A stretch of DNA of 64,000 bases from Tunturiibacter gelidiferens (GCF_013410115.1 NZ_JACCCV010000001.1:1674001-1738000); one strand, 5' to 3'; positions 54,766-64,000 are shown, counted from the stretch's first letter. Notes: generated by a model not told the origin, from the letters alone. Numbers and translations: made by a program.

Positions 54766-55167
54766 ATGAGCAATTCAAATGCGGAGAAGAATAAGGCGGT
54801 CGTACTGGAAGCATTCGATATCCTGTTCAATAAACGCGATTACGTGACGGCGGAGTCGTACTGGTCTCCCAACTACATTCAACACAGCGCCCATATCGAG
54901 CCGGGACGAGACGGGCTCTTCAACCTCATCAAGGCTGCTCCGCCGTCGCTAAAGTATGAGCCCGGGGTGATTCTTGCAGAAGGTGACTACGTCATCGTTC
55001 ACGGCCGATTCTCCAACATCGGACTGCCGGCGAACTGGATCGCCGCGGACGTCGTTCGCTTGAAGGATGGAATTCTCGTCGAACACTGGGATGTCATTCA
55101 GGACGAGGCTACGGAGCAACAGTCTAAGAGCGGGAATCCGATGTTCGGCGACTCATTCCCGAAGTAA
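54766..55167 (+). CDS. SnoaL-like (NTF2 fold) protein
   Basis: Start ATG 54766 with AAGGAAGAACA upstream; the extension to 54742 has no support. 133 residues with VVLEAFDILFNKRDYVTAES, YWSPNYIQHSAHIEPGRDGL, AEGDYVIVHGRFSNIGLPAN and VEHWDVIQDEATEQQ. This is the SnoaL_4-type predicted snoaL-like aldol condensation family, with His and Asp in the pocket. Probably works with the SDR genes of this block on small carbonyl substrates. A decayed paralogue sits at 52554. Confidence 0.88.
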   Translation: MSNSNAEKNKAVVLEAFDILFNKRDYVTAESYWSPNYIQHSAHIEPGRDGLFNLIKAAPPSLKYEPGVILAEGDYVIVHGRFSNIGLPANWIAADVVRLKDGILVEHWDVIQDEATEQQSKSGNPMFGDSFPK

Positions 55168-55219
55168 ACACGAGCGGCACGTCACTCAACAACCCTCCTC
55201 TCTGCACAGCCAAGGTTCT

Positions 55220-55636
55220 ATGGACGACCTACTCAAACTCGCAAACGAAGCTCATGGCGGGCTCGAACGTTGGCGTCGGCTCAACTTGGTAAGAGCCGGC
55301 GCCTCGATCACGGGCGCGCTCTGGCACCTCACGGGACAACCGGATGTGCTCAAAAATGTTCAGGTAGTTGCTCAACTCCATCGCCAACATTTGGTCACTC
55401 ACCTCATCGGGAAAGATCGGCGAACGATATTCACTCCGAGCCACGTCTCAATCGAGTCAGAATCCGGGGTTGTCGAAGAAACCCGCGTAGATCCGGCTAC
55501 CTCGTTTCGAGGGGAGAGCCTCGATAGCCCATGGGACATGCTGCATGTCGAGTGTCGAACGGGGATGTCTATCGCTGGCGGCAACTTTGGAACGAATCGG
55601 CAGACATCCGCGTCCACGTGTAGGTACCGACCTTAG
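55220..55636 (+). pseudogene. Conserved protein of unknown function, 3'-truncated
   Basis: From ATG 55220: MDDLLKLANEAHGGLERWRR, LNLVRAGASITGALWHLTGQ, PDVLKNVQVVAQLHRQHLVT, FTPSHVSIESESGVVEETRV and SPWDMLHV. This is the start of a family of about 250 residues that I know only as uncharacterised beta-rich proteins. Similarity stops at about 55553, mid-domain; the remaining residues are out of register, and another frame there reads DVYRWRQLWNESADIRVHV to a stop at 55623, apparently the end of some other gene. Confidence 0.6.
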
Positions 55637-55640
55637 TCTC

Positions 55641-56978
55641 TCATCCCTCCATAGGAAGTCGCATAGGGACAAGAAAGTTGCTGGCGAGAAGATAGGCGAA
55701 TAGATGTCCGAGAGGTGGCGCGCGACGCAGCTCGTTTGCCGAAACCAATCCATTGGTCTCATTCCACTCCCAACCGTTGACGGAAGCACTCTTCAGCCAT
55801 TCCCGCAGATCCGCGGCGGTCATCGGATAAACGTAGATGCGAACATTCTGGGCGAAGAGACGGGCGAGGGCTTCGAGAAGTCTGCCTTCGAGATTGCCGT
55901 AAATGTCTTCAAACGCTCGAATCACCATGGAAAGGCCTCCGACGACGCGTACAGGCGCCTTTGTATGGCGGTTTACGAGAGCTGTCATTTGGTAGAGTTC
56001 GGGTTTACGAAAAAGCAGCACGTCGCCTGCGGCGAGAAGCGAATCGATGCGACGAAGCACGTCGGGAGTTTCAGGGGCTGGTTCTTCCGGCACGAGCGGA
56101 GCAACGGTGAGGCAAAAAAAGCCAGCGGGTGTCGATTTTGTTTCGCCGAGGTCTCCCTGGAGCTCTTGAATCGCCGAAGCCAATAATCGCAAATGAACGT
56201 GCGTGTGAACTGAATCGGTGTGGCCGAAGTATCCCGGTGCAAGGACGACGGCTTTGTTGTGGAGAACCTCGGTAGGGGGAAGAGCTGAGCCCTTGGTGGA
56301 AAAAAATACTGACTCTGCGAATCCCGCACGAACCAGGTCGACCAGCAGGGCCCGGCGATCCCAAGTCTCGAATGCTGGCCCGTGAAGATCCATGTAATCG
56401 ATCTCGATCCGCTCCGCGACGACGTCTTGTGCCAGACCTTCCAGAAATAAGTCTTTGATCTGCACATCATAGAATGCGGCATAGATGAGGTTGACGCCCA
56501 GAATACCGATGGCTTCCTGTTGGAGTGCATTCGAAGGATCGCGCATATTGATGTGCAGCAGGACATCGTTGGGAGTGCCACCGGGCTGCAACTGGAATCG
56601 CAGACCAATCCAACCATGTTGGTCGTTGGTTCCGGCGAAGTTACGGGCGGAGACGGTATCAACAAAGCAGAAGAACCGAGTCTGCGGCCCACGAGTCTCG
56701 TTTAATTGCGTGAGAAGTTGGCCCCATTCGTTGTCCAGCATCGCCTCGAGTCGCTGTTTGGATACATAGCGCGACCCGGAGCCGTAAAGATCATCGCTGA
56801 CTTCCTTATCGTACGCGGAAATGGTTTTAGCCACAGTGCCGGAAGCCCCTCCCACGAGAAGAAACCAACGTGCGACTTCCTGTCCGGCGCCGATTTCGGC
56901 GAAAGACCCAAAGGTTGATGTATCAAGATTAATAGTGAGCGCTTTGTGGTGAGTGTCGAGTTTTTGAGCAGAAGGCAT
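55641..56978 (-). CDS. Large conserved protein of unknown function, 445 aa
   Basis: The long frame runs to 57362, but its upstream part is MFS debris; ATG 56978 lies 7 bases from GAGG. The protein starts MPSAQKLDTHHKALTINLDT and continues TFGSFAEIGAGQEVARWFLL, VAKTISAYDKEVSDDLYGSG, ILGVNLIYAAFYDVQIKDLF and TPDVLRRIDSLLAAGDVLLF. Members of this family are often annotated automatically as nicotinate-nucleotide adenylyltransferase, without evidence. No membrane segment or known catalytic motif is visible. It appears intact. Confidence 0.65.
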   Translation of the reverse strand: MPSAQKLDTHHKALTINLDTSTFGSFAEIGAGQEVARWFLLVGGASGTVAKTISAYDKEVSDDLYGSGSRYVSKQRLEAMLDNEWGQLLTQLNETRGPQTRFFCFVDTVSARNFAGTNDQHGWIGLRFQLQPGGTPNDVLLHINMRDPSNALQQEAIGILGVNLIYAAFYDVQIKDLFLEGLAQDVVAERIEIDYMDLHGPAFETWDRRALLVDLVRAGFAESVFFSTKGSALPPTEVLHNKAVVLAPGYFGHTDSVHTHVHLRLLASAIQELQGDLGETKSTPAGFFCLTVAPLVPEEPAPETPDVLRRIDSLLAAGDVLLFRKPELYQMTALVNRHTKAPVRVVGGLSMVIRAFEDIYGNLEGRLLEALARLFAQNVRIYVYPMTAADLREWLKSASVNGWEWNETNGLVSANELRRAPPLGHLFAYLLASNFLVPMRLPMEG

Positions 56979-57025
56979 AGCCATCACCTCGTTGAATTGC
57001 GGTTTACCGAGTGGGTTGTTGCACA

Positions 57026-57700
57026 TCAATGTCCACCGCCCGCACCCAAGATACGTGCTTTTTTCATAAAGAACAAAGCAATTGCGCTTGAGAGTAGCAC
57101 GCAGCCCATCGCGAGGAAACAATCGCTGTATGCGAGCAGGAATGCTTGGCGGCGGACCGCGCCACCTATAGCACCAATTACGCGCACGTGAGCCGAAGAC
57201 GGGGCGCTGCCCTGAGACATGAGCCAACTGCAGCAGGCGTTCCTGCACAGCACCTGAGTAAATCGTCACGGACTCTCCGATGCGGGCCGAGTGGAAGCGT
57301 TCTCTCACGGAAAGCAATGTCGAAAGTCCGGCGATGCCGATCGAGCCTCCAATGTTTCTCATCGTGTTGAAAATTGCACAGGCTGAACCGGGTTAGCGTC
57401 CCTTAGCCATTCCAGCCGTGGAGACGGCAGAGAGTGGAACCATGATAAGAGGCTGACCCAGCGCGCGGATAGCGAGTGGGATATAGAACTGTGGTCCCGC
57501 AAAATTCGAATCGAGATGAGAAGTGAAAAACGAGCTACCGCCAAATAAGAGTATTCCGATGCCAATAAGAATTCGCGCGTCGAAGCGTTGCATCAACCTC
57601 GGCACCAAGGGAATGACGAGGAGTTGCGGAAGGCCCAGCCAGATAATGACCTTGCCGATCTGTACTTGATGAACGCGGTGGTATCGCAGGACCGCGATCT
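57026..57700 (-). pseudogene. DHA2-type MFS drug exporter, C-terminal remnant in several frames
   Basis: Three frames together spell the last third of an EmrB/QacA-like pump. First comes IGKVIIWLGLPQLLVIPLVP with RLMQRFDARILIGIGILLFG. A frame change near 57395 leads to MRNIGGSIGIAGLSTLLSVR, and a further change near 57213 to AFLLAYSDCFLAMGCVLLSS and ALFFMKKARILG, ending 57026. The N-terminal two thirds are missing. An intact neighbour may once have pumped organic toxins. Confidence 0.7.
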
Positions 57701-57981
57701 TCAAATTCTGACGCAGAAACGTAATGAAGTGCAGTCCGTTACGAGCTGGACTATCAACAGACGAAGACCGCGGCGGTGCCGGGTGAGGGCTTACGCGCAT
57801 GGCTGAATGGGCTTCAGTTTGCAAGCCTGTTCCTGCTCGGTATGCGTCACATCGCCGACGGCACCGACCACCGTCTGCCGCCGGTTCACGAGAAATGGCC
57901 TGATTAACACTGGCAATAGCCAGTAGGTTGTCTTGTGAGAAGAGAATGGTATGCGTAGCAGATCGTGGCTGAAACTTCGCG

Positions 57982-58130
57982 TTGGACCTGATGTTCTTCC
58001 ATTGCGGCCCCAACTGCTTGGTTGCCATCGAATTGAAGGCGGGACGGTTTGAGCCAGAATATCTCGGCAAACTGGCCTTCTATCTTGCAGCCTTGGACCG
58101 CGACCTCGCAAGGCGAACGAGCAATCCGTT
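57982..58130 (+). pseudogene. YhcG/DUF1016 nuclease fragment
   Basis: LDLMFFHCGPNCLVAIELKA followed by GRFEPEYLGKLAFYLAALDR is the PDDEXK core (D, E-x-K) of the DUF1016 family, similar to but distinct from the gene at 15664. Nothing of the family precedes or follows it; it sits opposite the end of the GH63 gene. Confidence 0.55.
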
Positions 58131-58229
58131 CAGCTTCGGTCGGTGCTCACTGCGCGCTGTCTGGTGCTCATCGGTTTGGTTCACACAACAGGTCGTGGAT
58201 ATGAAGACAACAGGCAGTCCGCATTTATT

Positions 58230-60971
58230 TCAGCGCACAGTTTCTTTGAGACGATGCATCTTCTCCATGCACGTGGCTGCCAATGCCGTCCAGCCAGTCT
58301 GATGACTCGCTCCGGTGCCCCGACCGGTGTCGCCACAGAAATATTCGCTGAAGAGCACCAGGTTTTTCCAGTGTGGGTCATCAATGTAACGTTGCTCGTT
58401 GCCATGGGATGGACGACGTCCGTCGGCATCACGCAAAAATAGGCCGACCAGCCTTCGCGCTATCTCTTCCTGGACTTCCTGCAGTGTGAGCATCTTCCCG
58501 CTTCCAGTGGGACACTCGACCGTGAACGTGTCTCCGTAGACAGCGTGATAAGTCGCCAAGGAGTTCAAAAGCAAGATATTCATCGGGAACCAGACGGGCC
58601 CGCGCCAGTTACTATTTCCGCCGAACATGCCACTGTCTCCTTCACCCGGAACGTACTTTACTACAAGAGTCTTTCCGGCTAATTCGACCTGATATGGATT
58701 GCCGTCGTGGTATTTGGAAAGACCGCGGACGCCATGATCCGAGAGAAATGCAGTTTCATCGAGAAGCCGCGTGAAGATCCGCAAAAGACGTTCCTTGGGC
58801 ACAAGAGCAATAAATTTAGAGCCAGAGAGTAATGGATCTGAGGTCTCTACGTCGGAAACATGTCTCGCCAGCTCAGGCTTGTTTGCAAGAAACCACTGCA
58901 TCCGCTTGCGAAACCCCGGCAGACGATCAACATCTTCTTTGTGAAGGATACAGATCGCATACAGAGGAACGATGCCAACGATCGAATGGACCTTAAGCGC
59001 CCTTGGCGGCTGATTCGCCGTAGTCAATTGGTCGAAGTAGAAGCCATCCTCTTCGTTCCACAGGCCGGTTCCGCCAAGTCCATTGATGGCATCGATGATG
59101 GCAATATAGTGCTCGAAAAATTTGCTGGCGATGTCTTCGTAAGCAGGTCGAGTCTGTGCAAGTTCGAGAGCGATCAGCAGCATGGAAGAGCAGTAAAGTC
59201 CCATCCATGCGGTACCATCTGCCTGATCGAGGCTTGTTCCATCGGGCATTTTGATCGAACGATCGAAGACCCCGATGTTATCTAATCCGAGGAATCCGCC
59301 GCCAAAGAGATTGTGCCCCTTCTGATCGTTACGATTGACCCACCAGGTAAAGTTCAGCAGCAACTTCTGGAAAGCACGTTCTAGAAACTCAATGTCCCTC
59401 ACGCCTTCATTTCGCCGCGCGTCTATCAGATAAACGTGCATCACCGCCCATGCATGTACAGGCGGATTGACATCCCCAAAAGAGAACTCGTAAGCGGGCA
59501 TCTGGCCGTTCGGATGCATATACCACTCGCGCAAAAGAACAAGAAGCTGGTTTTTCGCGAAAACTGGATCAATTTCGGCCATGGGAATCATGTGAAACGC
59601 AGTGTCCCAGGCAGCGAACCATGGATACTCCCACTTGTCTGGCATGGAGAGAATGTCGCGGCAGTAAAGATGTCGCCAATCGGCATTCTTGCCCACTAGT
59701 CGTTCTTTTGGCGGAGCTGGTTGAGCAGGGTCTCCTTCAAGCCAGCGCTCTGAGATGTAGTAATAAAACTGCTTCGTCCAGAGCAGTCCCGCGTAGGCCT
59801 GGCGCGAGACGTTCCGTTCATCATCGTTAAAGCTATCTGGAATACGTTCTGCGTAAAACGCATCCGCTTCTCTCTGGCGCGCTGTTAAAATTTCATCGAA
59901 CGCTTTCTGATTGATGTAGGGTGGCTCACCGTTGTCTTCGCGAACTAGCCGTAGCCGCAGCACAGACGAGTCCCCCGCACCCAGCCTCAGACGATATACG
60001 AATGCAGACTTTGTGCCTTGTAACTCTTTATTGACGGCCTCCAACTCTCCTCGAACCAAATACCGGTCGAAGCCGTCTTTCGAATATCGGACTGAGCCCT
60101 GATAATTCGAAACGAGTCGATGAAAGTTCGTGTCATTCTCTGTAAAGATGACTTCTTCCATCTTTGGTCCAGATTCATCAATCGCGCAAAAGCGAAAACG
60201 ACCAAGTATCTTGTGATTCGCAATCACAATACGGTCGCTACTCTCCTGCATGCGCATCCAAGGGCGTGTCTCTTCACCCGGTTCCAAGTTGCGCCATGAC
60301 CAGTTATTTCGAAAGGTAAGGGTGGGTGCAACGGTAAGGTCAGAAGCAGCGGGGCCGCGGTTCGAAATTGTAAGCTTGATCAGCGTGTCTTCGGGGCCGG
60401 CTTTTGCATACTCCACTTGCACGTCGAAGTAGCGTTCCTCATCAAAGATTCCCGTATCCAGAAGCTCGTACTCCGGTTGATCGTATCCGCGCTTGCGATT
60501 GGTCTCGACGAGATCATTGTAAGGAAAGGCCCTTTGAGGATACTTATATAAACCTTTGCAGTAAGAGTGCGTTGGTGTGGCGTCGAGATAGTAGTATTGC
60601 TCCTTGACGTCCTCGCCGTGGTTTCCCTCTGGATTCCCCAGTCCGAAGAGACGTTCCTTTAAGATAGGGTCGTTTCCGTTCCATAGCGAGGGGGCGAAGC
60701 ATAGCCGACACTCACGATCGGTCCAACCGAGGATTCCATCTTCGCCCCACCTATAGGCACGATATCTCGCCATGTCATGAGTAAAGTTCCATGCATTTCC
60801 ATCAGCCGAATAATCCTCCCGCACAGTGCCCCACTGCCGCTCTGGAAGATAGGTTCCCCATCGCTGCCAATTCTCCTCGCGAGAATTGGATTTCGCAAGC
60901 CTGGTATCTTCTGCCGTACTCGGTAATTGACTGAATGCTCCCTGCCGTTTTGACGTCGCATTATCAATCAT
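58230..60971 (-). CDS. GH63-family glucosidase
   Basis: Preferred start ATG 60971, 913 residues; the frame extends 24 codons further without a ribosome site. The N-terminal beta-sandwich (WGTYLPERQWGTVREDYSAD, AYRWGEDGILGWTDRECRLC) is followed by an (alpha/alpha)6 barrel. The barrel includes DILSMPDKWEYPWFAAWDTA, YEFSFGDVNPPVHAWAVMHV, FGGGFLGLDNIGVFDRS and LWNEEDGFYFDQ, ending GNSNWRGPVWFPMNILLLNS. These match bacterial GH63 mannosylglycerate or glucosyl hydrolases that act on short glucosides in the cytoplasm or periplasm. No signal peptide is seen. It appears intact, unlike its neighbours. Confidence 0.85.
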   Translation of the reverse strand: MIDNATSKRQGAFSQLPSTAEDTRLAKSNSREENWQRWGTYLPERQWGTVREDYSADGNAWNFTHDMARYRAYRWGEDGILGWTDRECRLCFAPSLWNGNDPILKERLFGLGNPEGNHGEDVKEQYYYLDATPTHSYCKGLYKYPQRAFPYNDLVETNRKRGYDQPEYELLDTGIFDEERYFDVQVEYAKAGPEDTLIKLTISNRGPAASDLTVAPTLTFRNNWSWRNLEPGEETRPWMRMQESSDRIVIANHKILGRFRFCAIDESGPKMEEVIFTENDTNFHRLVSNYQGSVRYSKDGFDRYLVRGELEAVNKELQGTKSAFVYRLRLGAGDSSVLRLRLVREDNGEPPYINQKAFDEILTARQREADAFYAERIPDSFNDDERNVSRQAYAGLLWTKQFYYYISERWLEGDPAQPAPPKERLVGKNADWRHLYCRDILSMPDKWEYPWFAAWDTAFHMIPMAEIDPVFAKNQLLVLLREWYMHPNGQMPAYEFSFGDVNPPVHAWAVMHVYLIDARRNEGVRDIEFLERAFQKLLLNFTWWVNRNDQKGHNLFGGGFLGLDNIGVFDRSIKMPDGTSLDQADGTAWMGLYCSSMLLIALELAQTRPAYEDIASKFFEHYIAIIDAINGLGGTGLWNEEDGFYFDQLTTANQPPRALKVHSIVGIVPLYAICILHKEDVDRLPGFRKRMQWFLANKPELARHVSDVETSDPLLSGSKFIALVPKERLLRIFTRLLDETAFLSDHGVRGLSKYHDGNPYQVELAGKTLVVKYVPGEGDSGMFGGNSNWRGPVWFPMNILLLNSLATYHAVYGDTFTVECPTGSGKMLTLQEVQEEIARRLVGLFLRDADGRRPSHGNEQRYIDDPHWKNLVLFSEYFCGDTGRGTGASHQTGWTALAATCMEKMHRLKETVR

Positions 60972-61431
60972 GATTCTTATACCGTCCGCTTGGAGTTTGA
61001 ATGCCGGGAAATACACGATTCTGATCTTGCGGTACTTCATCAACGCAGACTATTCACCCGTCCAACGGCTGTTCCCAGCTACTCCTAATTTAGCGCGCAA
61101 CGCGAATTACTCAAATGGTTACTCCCTGTATCAACGGAAGTACATCGGCTCGACGATCTCGGCTGCCTTACATGCTGGCGTTGTCGTTTTTCAGGTCGCT
61201 ACAGCCACTTCAATCTGACGCAGCAAGTTCACTGCCTGCTCAGGTTAATACCGTTCGTCTCGAGCCACACCAAGCTTCTCGTGCCAGCTGCTTATCTTAC
61301 TCCTGATGCAAAATTGCGAGCACTCTAACGCGGTCGCCTAGGAGTCGTGAAATGCGGTGGGTCGGATAGAAGACTGACGATGTCCATGTAGCGGCCGCGA
61401 CCCAGGTTGGTGTAGTTGCTGGCGTTGCCAC
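60972..61431. other. Intergenic region upstream of the GH63 gene
   Basis: No gene supported. A short minus frame next to the NarK end (SGNASNYTNLGRGRYMDIVS) has coding character and could be the tail of another lost gene. Confidence 0.3.
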
Positions 61432-62276
61432 TCAGACCGGAATTTCTTCAATGCGTCCTGATCCAACGATCGCAGCGCTATCGGCAGGCGCAGCATCGAT
61501 GGCGCGACCACCGGGAGCTATCCAGGAACGGGTCCAGGAGCGGGCGACGGTCCGTATGATGAGAAGCACCCCAACTGCGAGGACGGCATAGAGCAGGAAG
61601 CTTGCGTGGTAGGAGCCAGTGTGTTGTTTGGATTGTCCGAGCAAGTTGGGGAGGATACCACCGCCCAGAGCCCCTATCTCGCCGATCATGCCACCGGCGA
61701 CCGCGGTGGTAAGTGGCCAGCGAAGGGGGACAAGTTGGAAGGTTGCCCCGATACACGCTCCGAGCGCGGCAAAGCAGAGCATGAAGAGCAAGGTGGTGGC
61801 GATGAGTGGTGGTGTGGTCATCAAACCGAAAAGTCCAGCGATGGCTATGAGGAAGACGACGGAGAGCGTAGTGATTCCGCCCACGCGATCGGCGAACCAG
61901 CCTCCGAGAACGCGGGTGAGTGAGCCGGTTAGAGTTGCAAGTACGGTGAGGCTGCCGCCTGGGCTTTCGTGACGTGGAACTGCGAGTAGTAGAAGGAGGG
62001 CAGGAAGGTGGCGAGTCCGAGGAATCCCCCGAAGGTGATGTAGATGAGGTTGAAGGTCCAGCCATCGGATTCGAAGAGGCAGGAGAGATGCTGGCGTAAC
62101 GGCTGGCGCTCGATGTCGGGCGGCTCTTTGGCGAAGATGACCATGACGAGCAGCGGCAGAAGCATCATGGCTGCTGCAAATCCGTAGACGTGCTGCCAAC
62201 CGAAGTGCATGGCGAGGCGAGGCGCAAAGAGAGCGGCTAGAGCGGTGCCGCTGTTGCCAGCTCCAGCGATGCCCAT
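61432..62276 (-). pseudogene. NarK-type nitrate/nitrite MFS transporter, 5'-truncated and frameshifted
   Basis: The preserved part begins at the NarK signature GIAGAGNSGTALAALFAPRL (helix 4-5 region) and reads WQHVYGFAAAMMLLPLLVMV, FNLIYITFGGFLGLATFLPS and HVTKAQA. One base is missing near 61940, after which LTVLATLTGSLTRVLGGWFA and ATFQLVPLRWPLTTAVAGGM continue in the second frame to 61432. The first 110-120 residues, with helices 1-3, are missing. The break coincides with the start of the opposite-strand barrel fragment. Confidence 0.75.
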
Positions 62277-62277
62277 G

Positions 62278-62904
62278 TGGAACTACGACAACGGCGAGGG
62301 TGTAAACCTCATTCCGTTTGCCCGGACGGAGTTCGACATCAACCTGCCGCCGTACATCCAGCACAATACGCCGAAGGCGGCGGATGGCGCTGGAGACTTC
62401 TCGGTGATTGCGAAATATAGGCCGTTTGCGGCAAATGCGAAACAGGGAAACTACTCGACGCTCGTGCAGGTAGCGTTCTCGGTGCCTACGAGGAGCTACA
62501 AAAACGGGACCGCGGTGTCGACGATAACTCCCACGGTGGTACTCGGCGAAGGCTTTGGCAATTTCGACGTACAGTCAGCCCTGGGTGCAGTGTTACCAAC
62601 GAGTTCTGTGCAACAGATTGACAGAACGATGCAGTTGAATACAACTGCTGAGTGCAAGATGGGAAAGTATTTCTGGCCGGAGGTTGAAGTGAATGCAAGC
62701 TATTATCACGGCAGCACCAATGATGATAAGAGTCAGGTGTTATTACTCCTTGATTGATGGTAAGCAAGATCAATTTCGCAAAGACCGAAGGACAGATTGG
62801 GGATAGTGTTGGGGACGGGGATGCAGATTGCGACATCCAGCTTCCACGCCGATAACCACGGGCTGGTTTTGACTGGACGTATTGTGTTTGAGGCAGTCGA
62901 CTAG
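62278..62904 (+). pseudogene. Outer-membrane beta-barrel protein fragment, frameshifted
   Basis: WNYDNGEGVNLIPFARTEFD, INLPPYIQHNTPKAADGAGD, FSVIAKYRPFAANAKQGNYS and GNFDVQSALGAVLPTSS show alternating strands of an outer-membrane barrel like MetA-pathway or alginate-type exporters. The 5' part is lost at 62278. The frame breaks near 62738; after it, LGIVLGTGMQIATSSFHADN and HGLVLTGRIVFEAVD finish at 62904. Confidence 0.6.
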
Positions 62905-63047
62905 GCTCATCTTGACAGCCGCCTCTATTATCAGAAGATGGTCTTTCTCTCAAAATAGATGTATTTGAACGGACATCGCTTCTGCAGGCGGTGTCCCGAT
63001 GCGGGATGAAAGTCCACGATCTTGATAAGGCTGGAGATGGAGGAAGC

Positions 63048-63415
63048 GTGGCGCATGCGAGCTTCAACGGACTTCGCGTACTTTCGCTCGAATCTCGCCG
63101 AGCGAAAGAGGTCGAAAAGCTGATCCGCACGTACGGCGGCGAGCCGATTGTTGTGCCGTCGATGCGTGAGGTAGGGTTGGAATCGAACGAGCATGTGTTG
63201 GAGTTTGCCGCGAAGCTGCTTGCGGGCAACTACGACCTGATCCTCTTCATGACAGGCGTGGGTGTGCGTGCGATGCTGGAGATCGTTCAGACTCGCTATG
63301 ACCGGGATGAGTTTCTTGCGGCGCTCCGGAAGGTGAAGATCGCCGCGCGTAGTGCGAAGCCAAGTTCGGTGCTTCGTGACCTGAAGATTGCGGTGGATGT
63401 CACATCGGAAGAGCC
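63048..63415 (+). pseudogene. hemD: Uroporphyrinogen-III synthase (HemD), 3'-truncated
   Basis: Starts at GTG 63048 with GGAGG before it: VAHASFNGLRVLSLESRRAK, VEKLIRTYGGEPIVVPSMRE, VLEFAAKLLAGNYDLILFMT and GVGVRAMLEIV match HemD-like proteins, and KIAARSAKPSSVLRDL follows. Only about 122 of the usual 250 residues remain before the sequence becomes TonB-receptor-like at about 63415, so the enzyme is not functional here. Another copy should exist elsewhere if heme is made. Confidence 0.7.
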
Positions 63416-63708
63416 TTCAACACTGCACTCTTTCCAGAAGAAAATCTCGGCGAACTCGGAAACGCCAAGCACCGAATCTTCTACGGCCCCGGCATCAACA
63501 ACTTCGACATGGCCCTCCAGAAAAACCTTCGCTTCGCAGACGCAAAATCTCTGGAGTTTCACCTGGAATCCTTCAACACCTTCAACCACAGTCAGTTCTA
63601 CGGCCCCGCCTCAGTCGATGGACAAGTCGAAGACACACAAAACTTCGGCAAAATCGTCAGCGCCGCAGCCCTCGTCTCGTCCAGCTTGCAGCTAAGTTCT
63701 CGTTTTGA
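63416..63708 (+). pseudogene. TonB-dependent receptor, C-terminal fragment
   Basis: GNAKHRIFYGPGINNFDMAL, KNLRFADAKSLEFHLESFNT, FNHSQFYGPASVDGQVEDTQ and NFGKIVSAAA; then a shift near 63672 gives the closing strand RLVQLAAKFSF at 63708. This is the terminal barrel segment of acidobacterial TonB receptors with carboxypeptidase-regulatory domains. The first 900 or so residues are missing. Confidence 0.7.
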
Positions 63709-63889
63709 AGTAAGCGCGCGCAGAAAACTCTTTTATGGACGGGCCGGAAAATGTTCATCTGTCTGAGGACTACCTATTCAACCCGCATGCGTCGTATCAA
63801 GCTCACAGGAGCGGTCAAGAGTATCCTCGAACGGCGCATGAAGGAGACGGCAAGCTGATGTGTCGACTGAGCTGAATACCGTTTTTTAT

Positions 63890-63965
63890 TGGAGCACCGA
63901 ATGGGATTTGAACCCATGAATACTGGTTTTGCAGACCAGCGCGTTAGCCACTTCGCCATCGGTGC
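63890..63965 (-). tRNA. tRNA-Cys (anticodon GCA)
   Basis: On the minus strand the acceptor GCACCGA pairs with TCGGTGC, followed by discriminator T and an encoded CCA. The anticodon stem-loop CTGGTCTGCAAAACCAG contains GCA, and the T-loop GGGTTCAAATCCC is canonical. U73 is the cysteine identity base. Length 76 including CCA. Confidence 0.95.
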
Positions 63966-64000
63966 CCTTGTTCGCCGCGAAACAAACTTATAGCGGCAAC

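Noticed and set aside
63735..63875. Short plus frames between the TonB fragment and tRNA-Cys
   Set aside because: 47 and 23 codons, overlapping, with no ribosome site or recognisable sequence.

Overview
This window reads like a chromosomal accessory region of a soil bacterium with moderately high GC content. Acidobacteriota of the Terriglobales type (Granulicella, Edaphobacter or Terriglobus relatives) fit best. That placement is inferred from gene content: a TonB-dependent receptor tail of the acidobacterial carboxypeptidase-regulatory type, a GH63 glucosidase, GH5 tandems, an ArdC-like gene, and many small SDR, NmrA, SnoaL and cupin genes under AraC, TetR, MarR and Rrf2 regulators. No 16S rRNA is present, so the placement stays tentative. 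One tRNA-Cys lies at the right edge (63890-63965, minus).

Layout. 0-7 kb: the 5' part of a RecA-like ImuA-type gene, an XRE regulator, a truncated ArdC-like zincin joined tail to tail with a truncated luciferase-like monooxygenase, then MarR, NmrA-like, Rrf2 and azoreductase genes and an unusual MarR-AraC fusion regulator. 7-15.5 kb: a carbohydrate block with a frameshifted clan GH-A hydrolase, two tandem secreted GH5 enzymes and two secreted proteins of unknown function. 15.6-29.5 kb: a YhcG/DUF1016 nuclease with an internal stop, a frameshifted tyrosine recombinase, a repeat-rich zone, then a metal-resistance island (acr3-arsR divergent from arsM-arsC-arsC-CDF, followed by a CusCBA-type RND efflux operon). 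An exact 15-bp repeat occurs beside the integrase (18548) and beyond the last efflux gene (29512) and is a candidate attachment core. 29.7-40 kb: NmrA-like, cupin, DoxX, MFS, SnoaL and SDR genes, including a recent tandem SDR duplication. 40.4-44.8 kb: gene fragments, a HipBA toxin-antitoxin pair, two unknown genes and a low-GC intergenic stretch. 44.8-55.6 kb: an AKR-DUF2255-CMD-SDR-cupin operon divergent from an AraC gene, then a TetR-controlled SDR/NmrA/SnoaL block. 55.2-63.7 kb: a large unknown gene and an apparently intact GH63 gene lie among remnants of an MFS pump, YhcG, NarK, an outer-membrane barrel, HemD and a TonB receptor.

Two features run through the whole window. First, many genes carry single-base frameshifts, several of them in 4-base homopolymers; there are also two in-frame TGA codons at likely Trp positions and one 7-bp tandem duplication. 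Second, several unrelated genes are truncated exactly where they meet a neighbour (about 2700, 40650, 52553, 55553, 62277 and 63415). Either the region is a decaying, deletion-prone island, or the assembly carries indel and joining errors. Reads are needed to decide. Functionally, the intact parts suggest arsenic and copper or silver resistance, detoxification of reactive carbonyl or quinone compounds, and plant-polysaccharide use.
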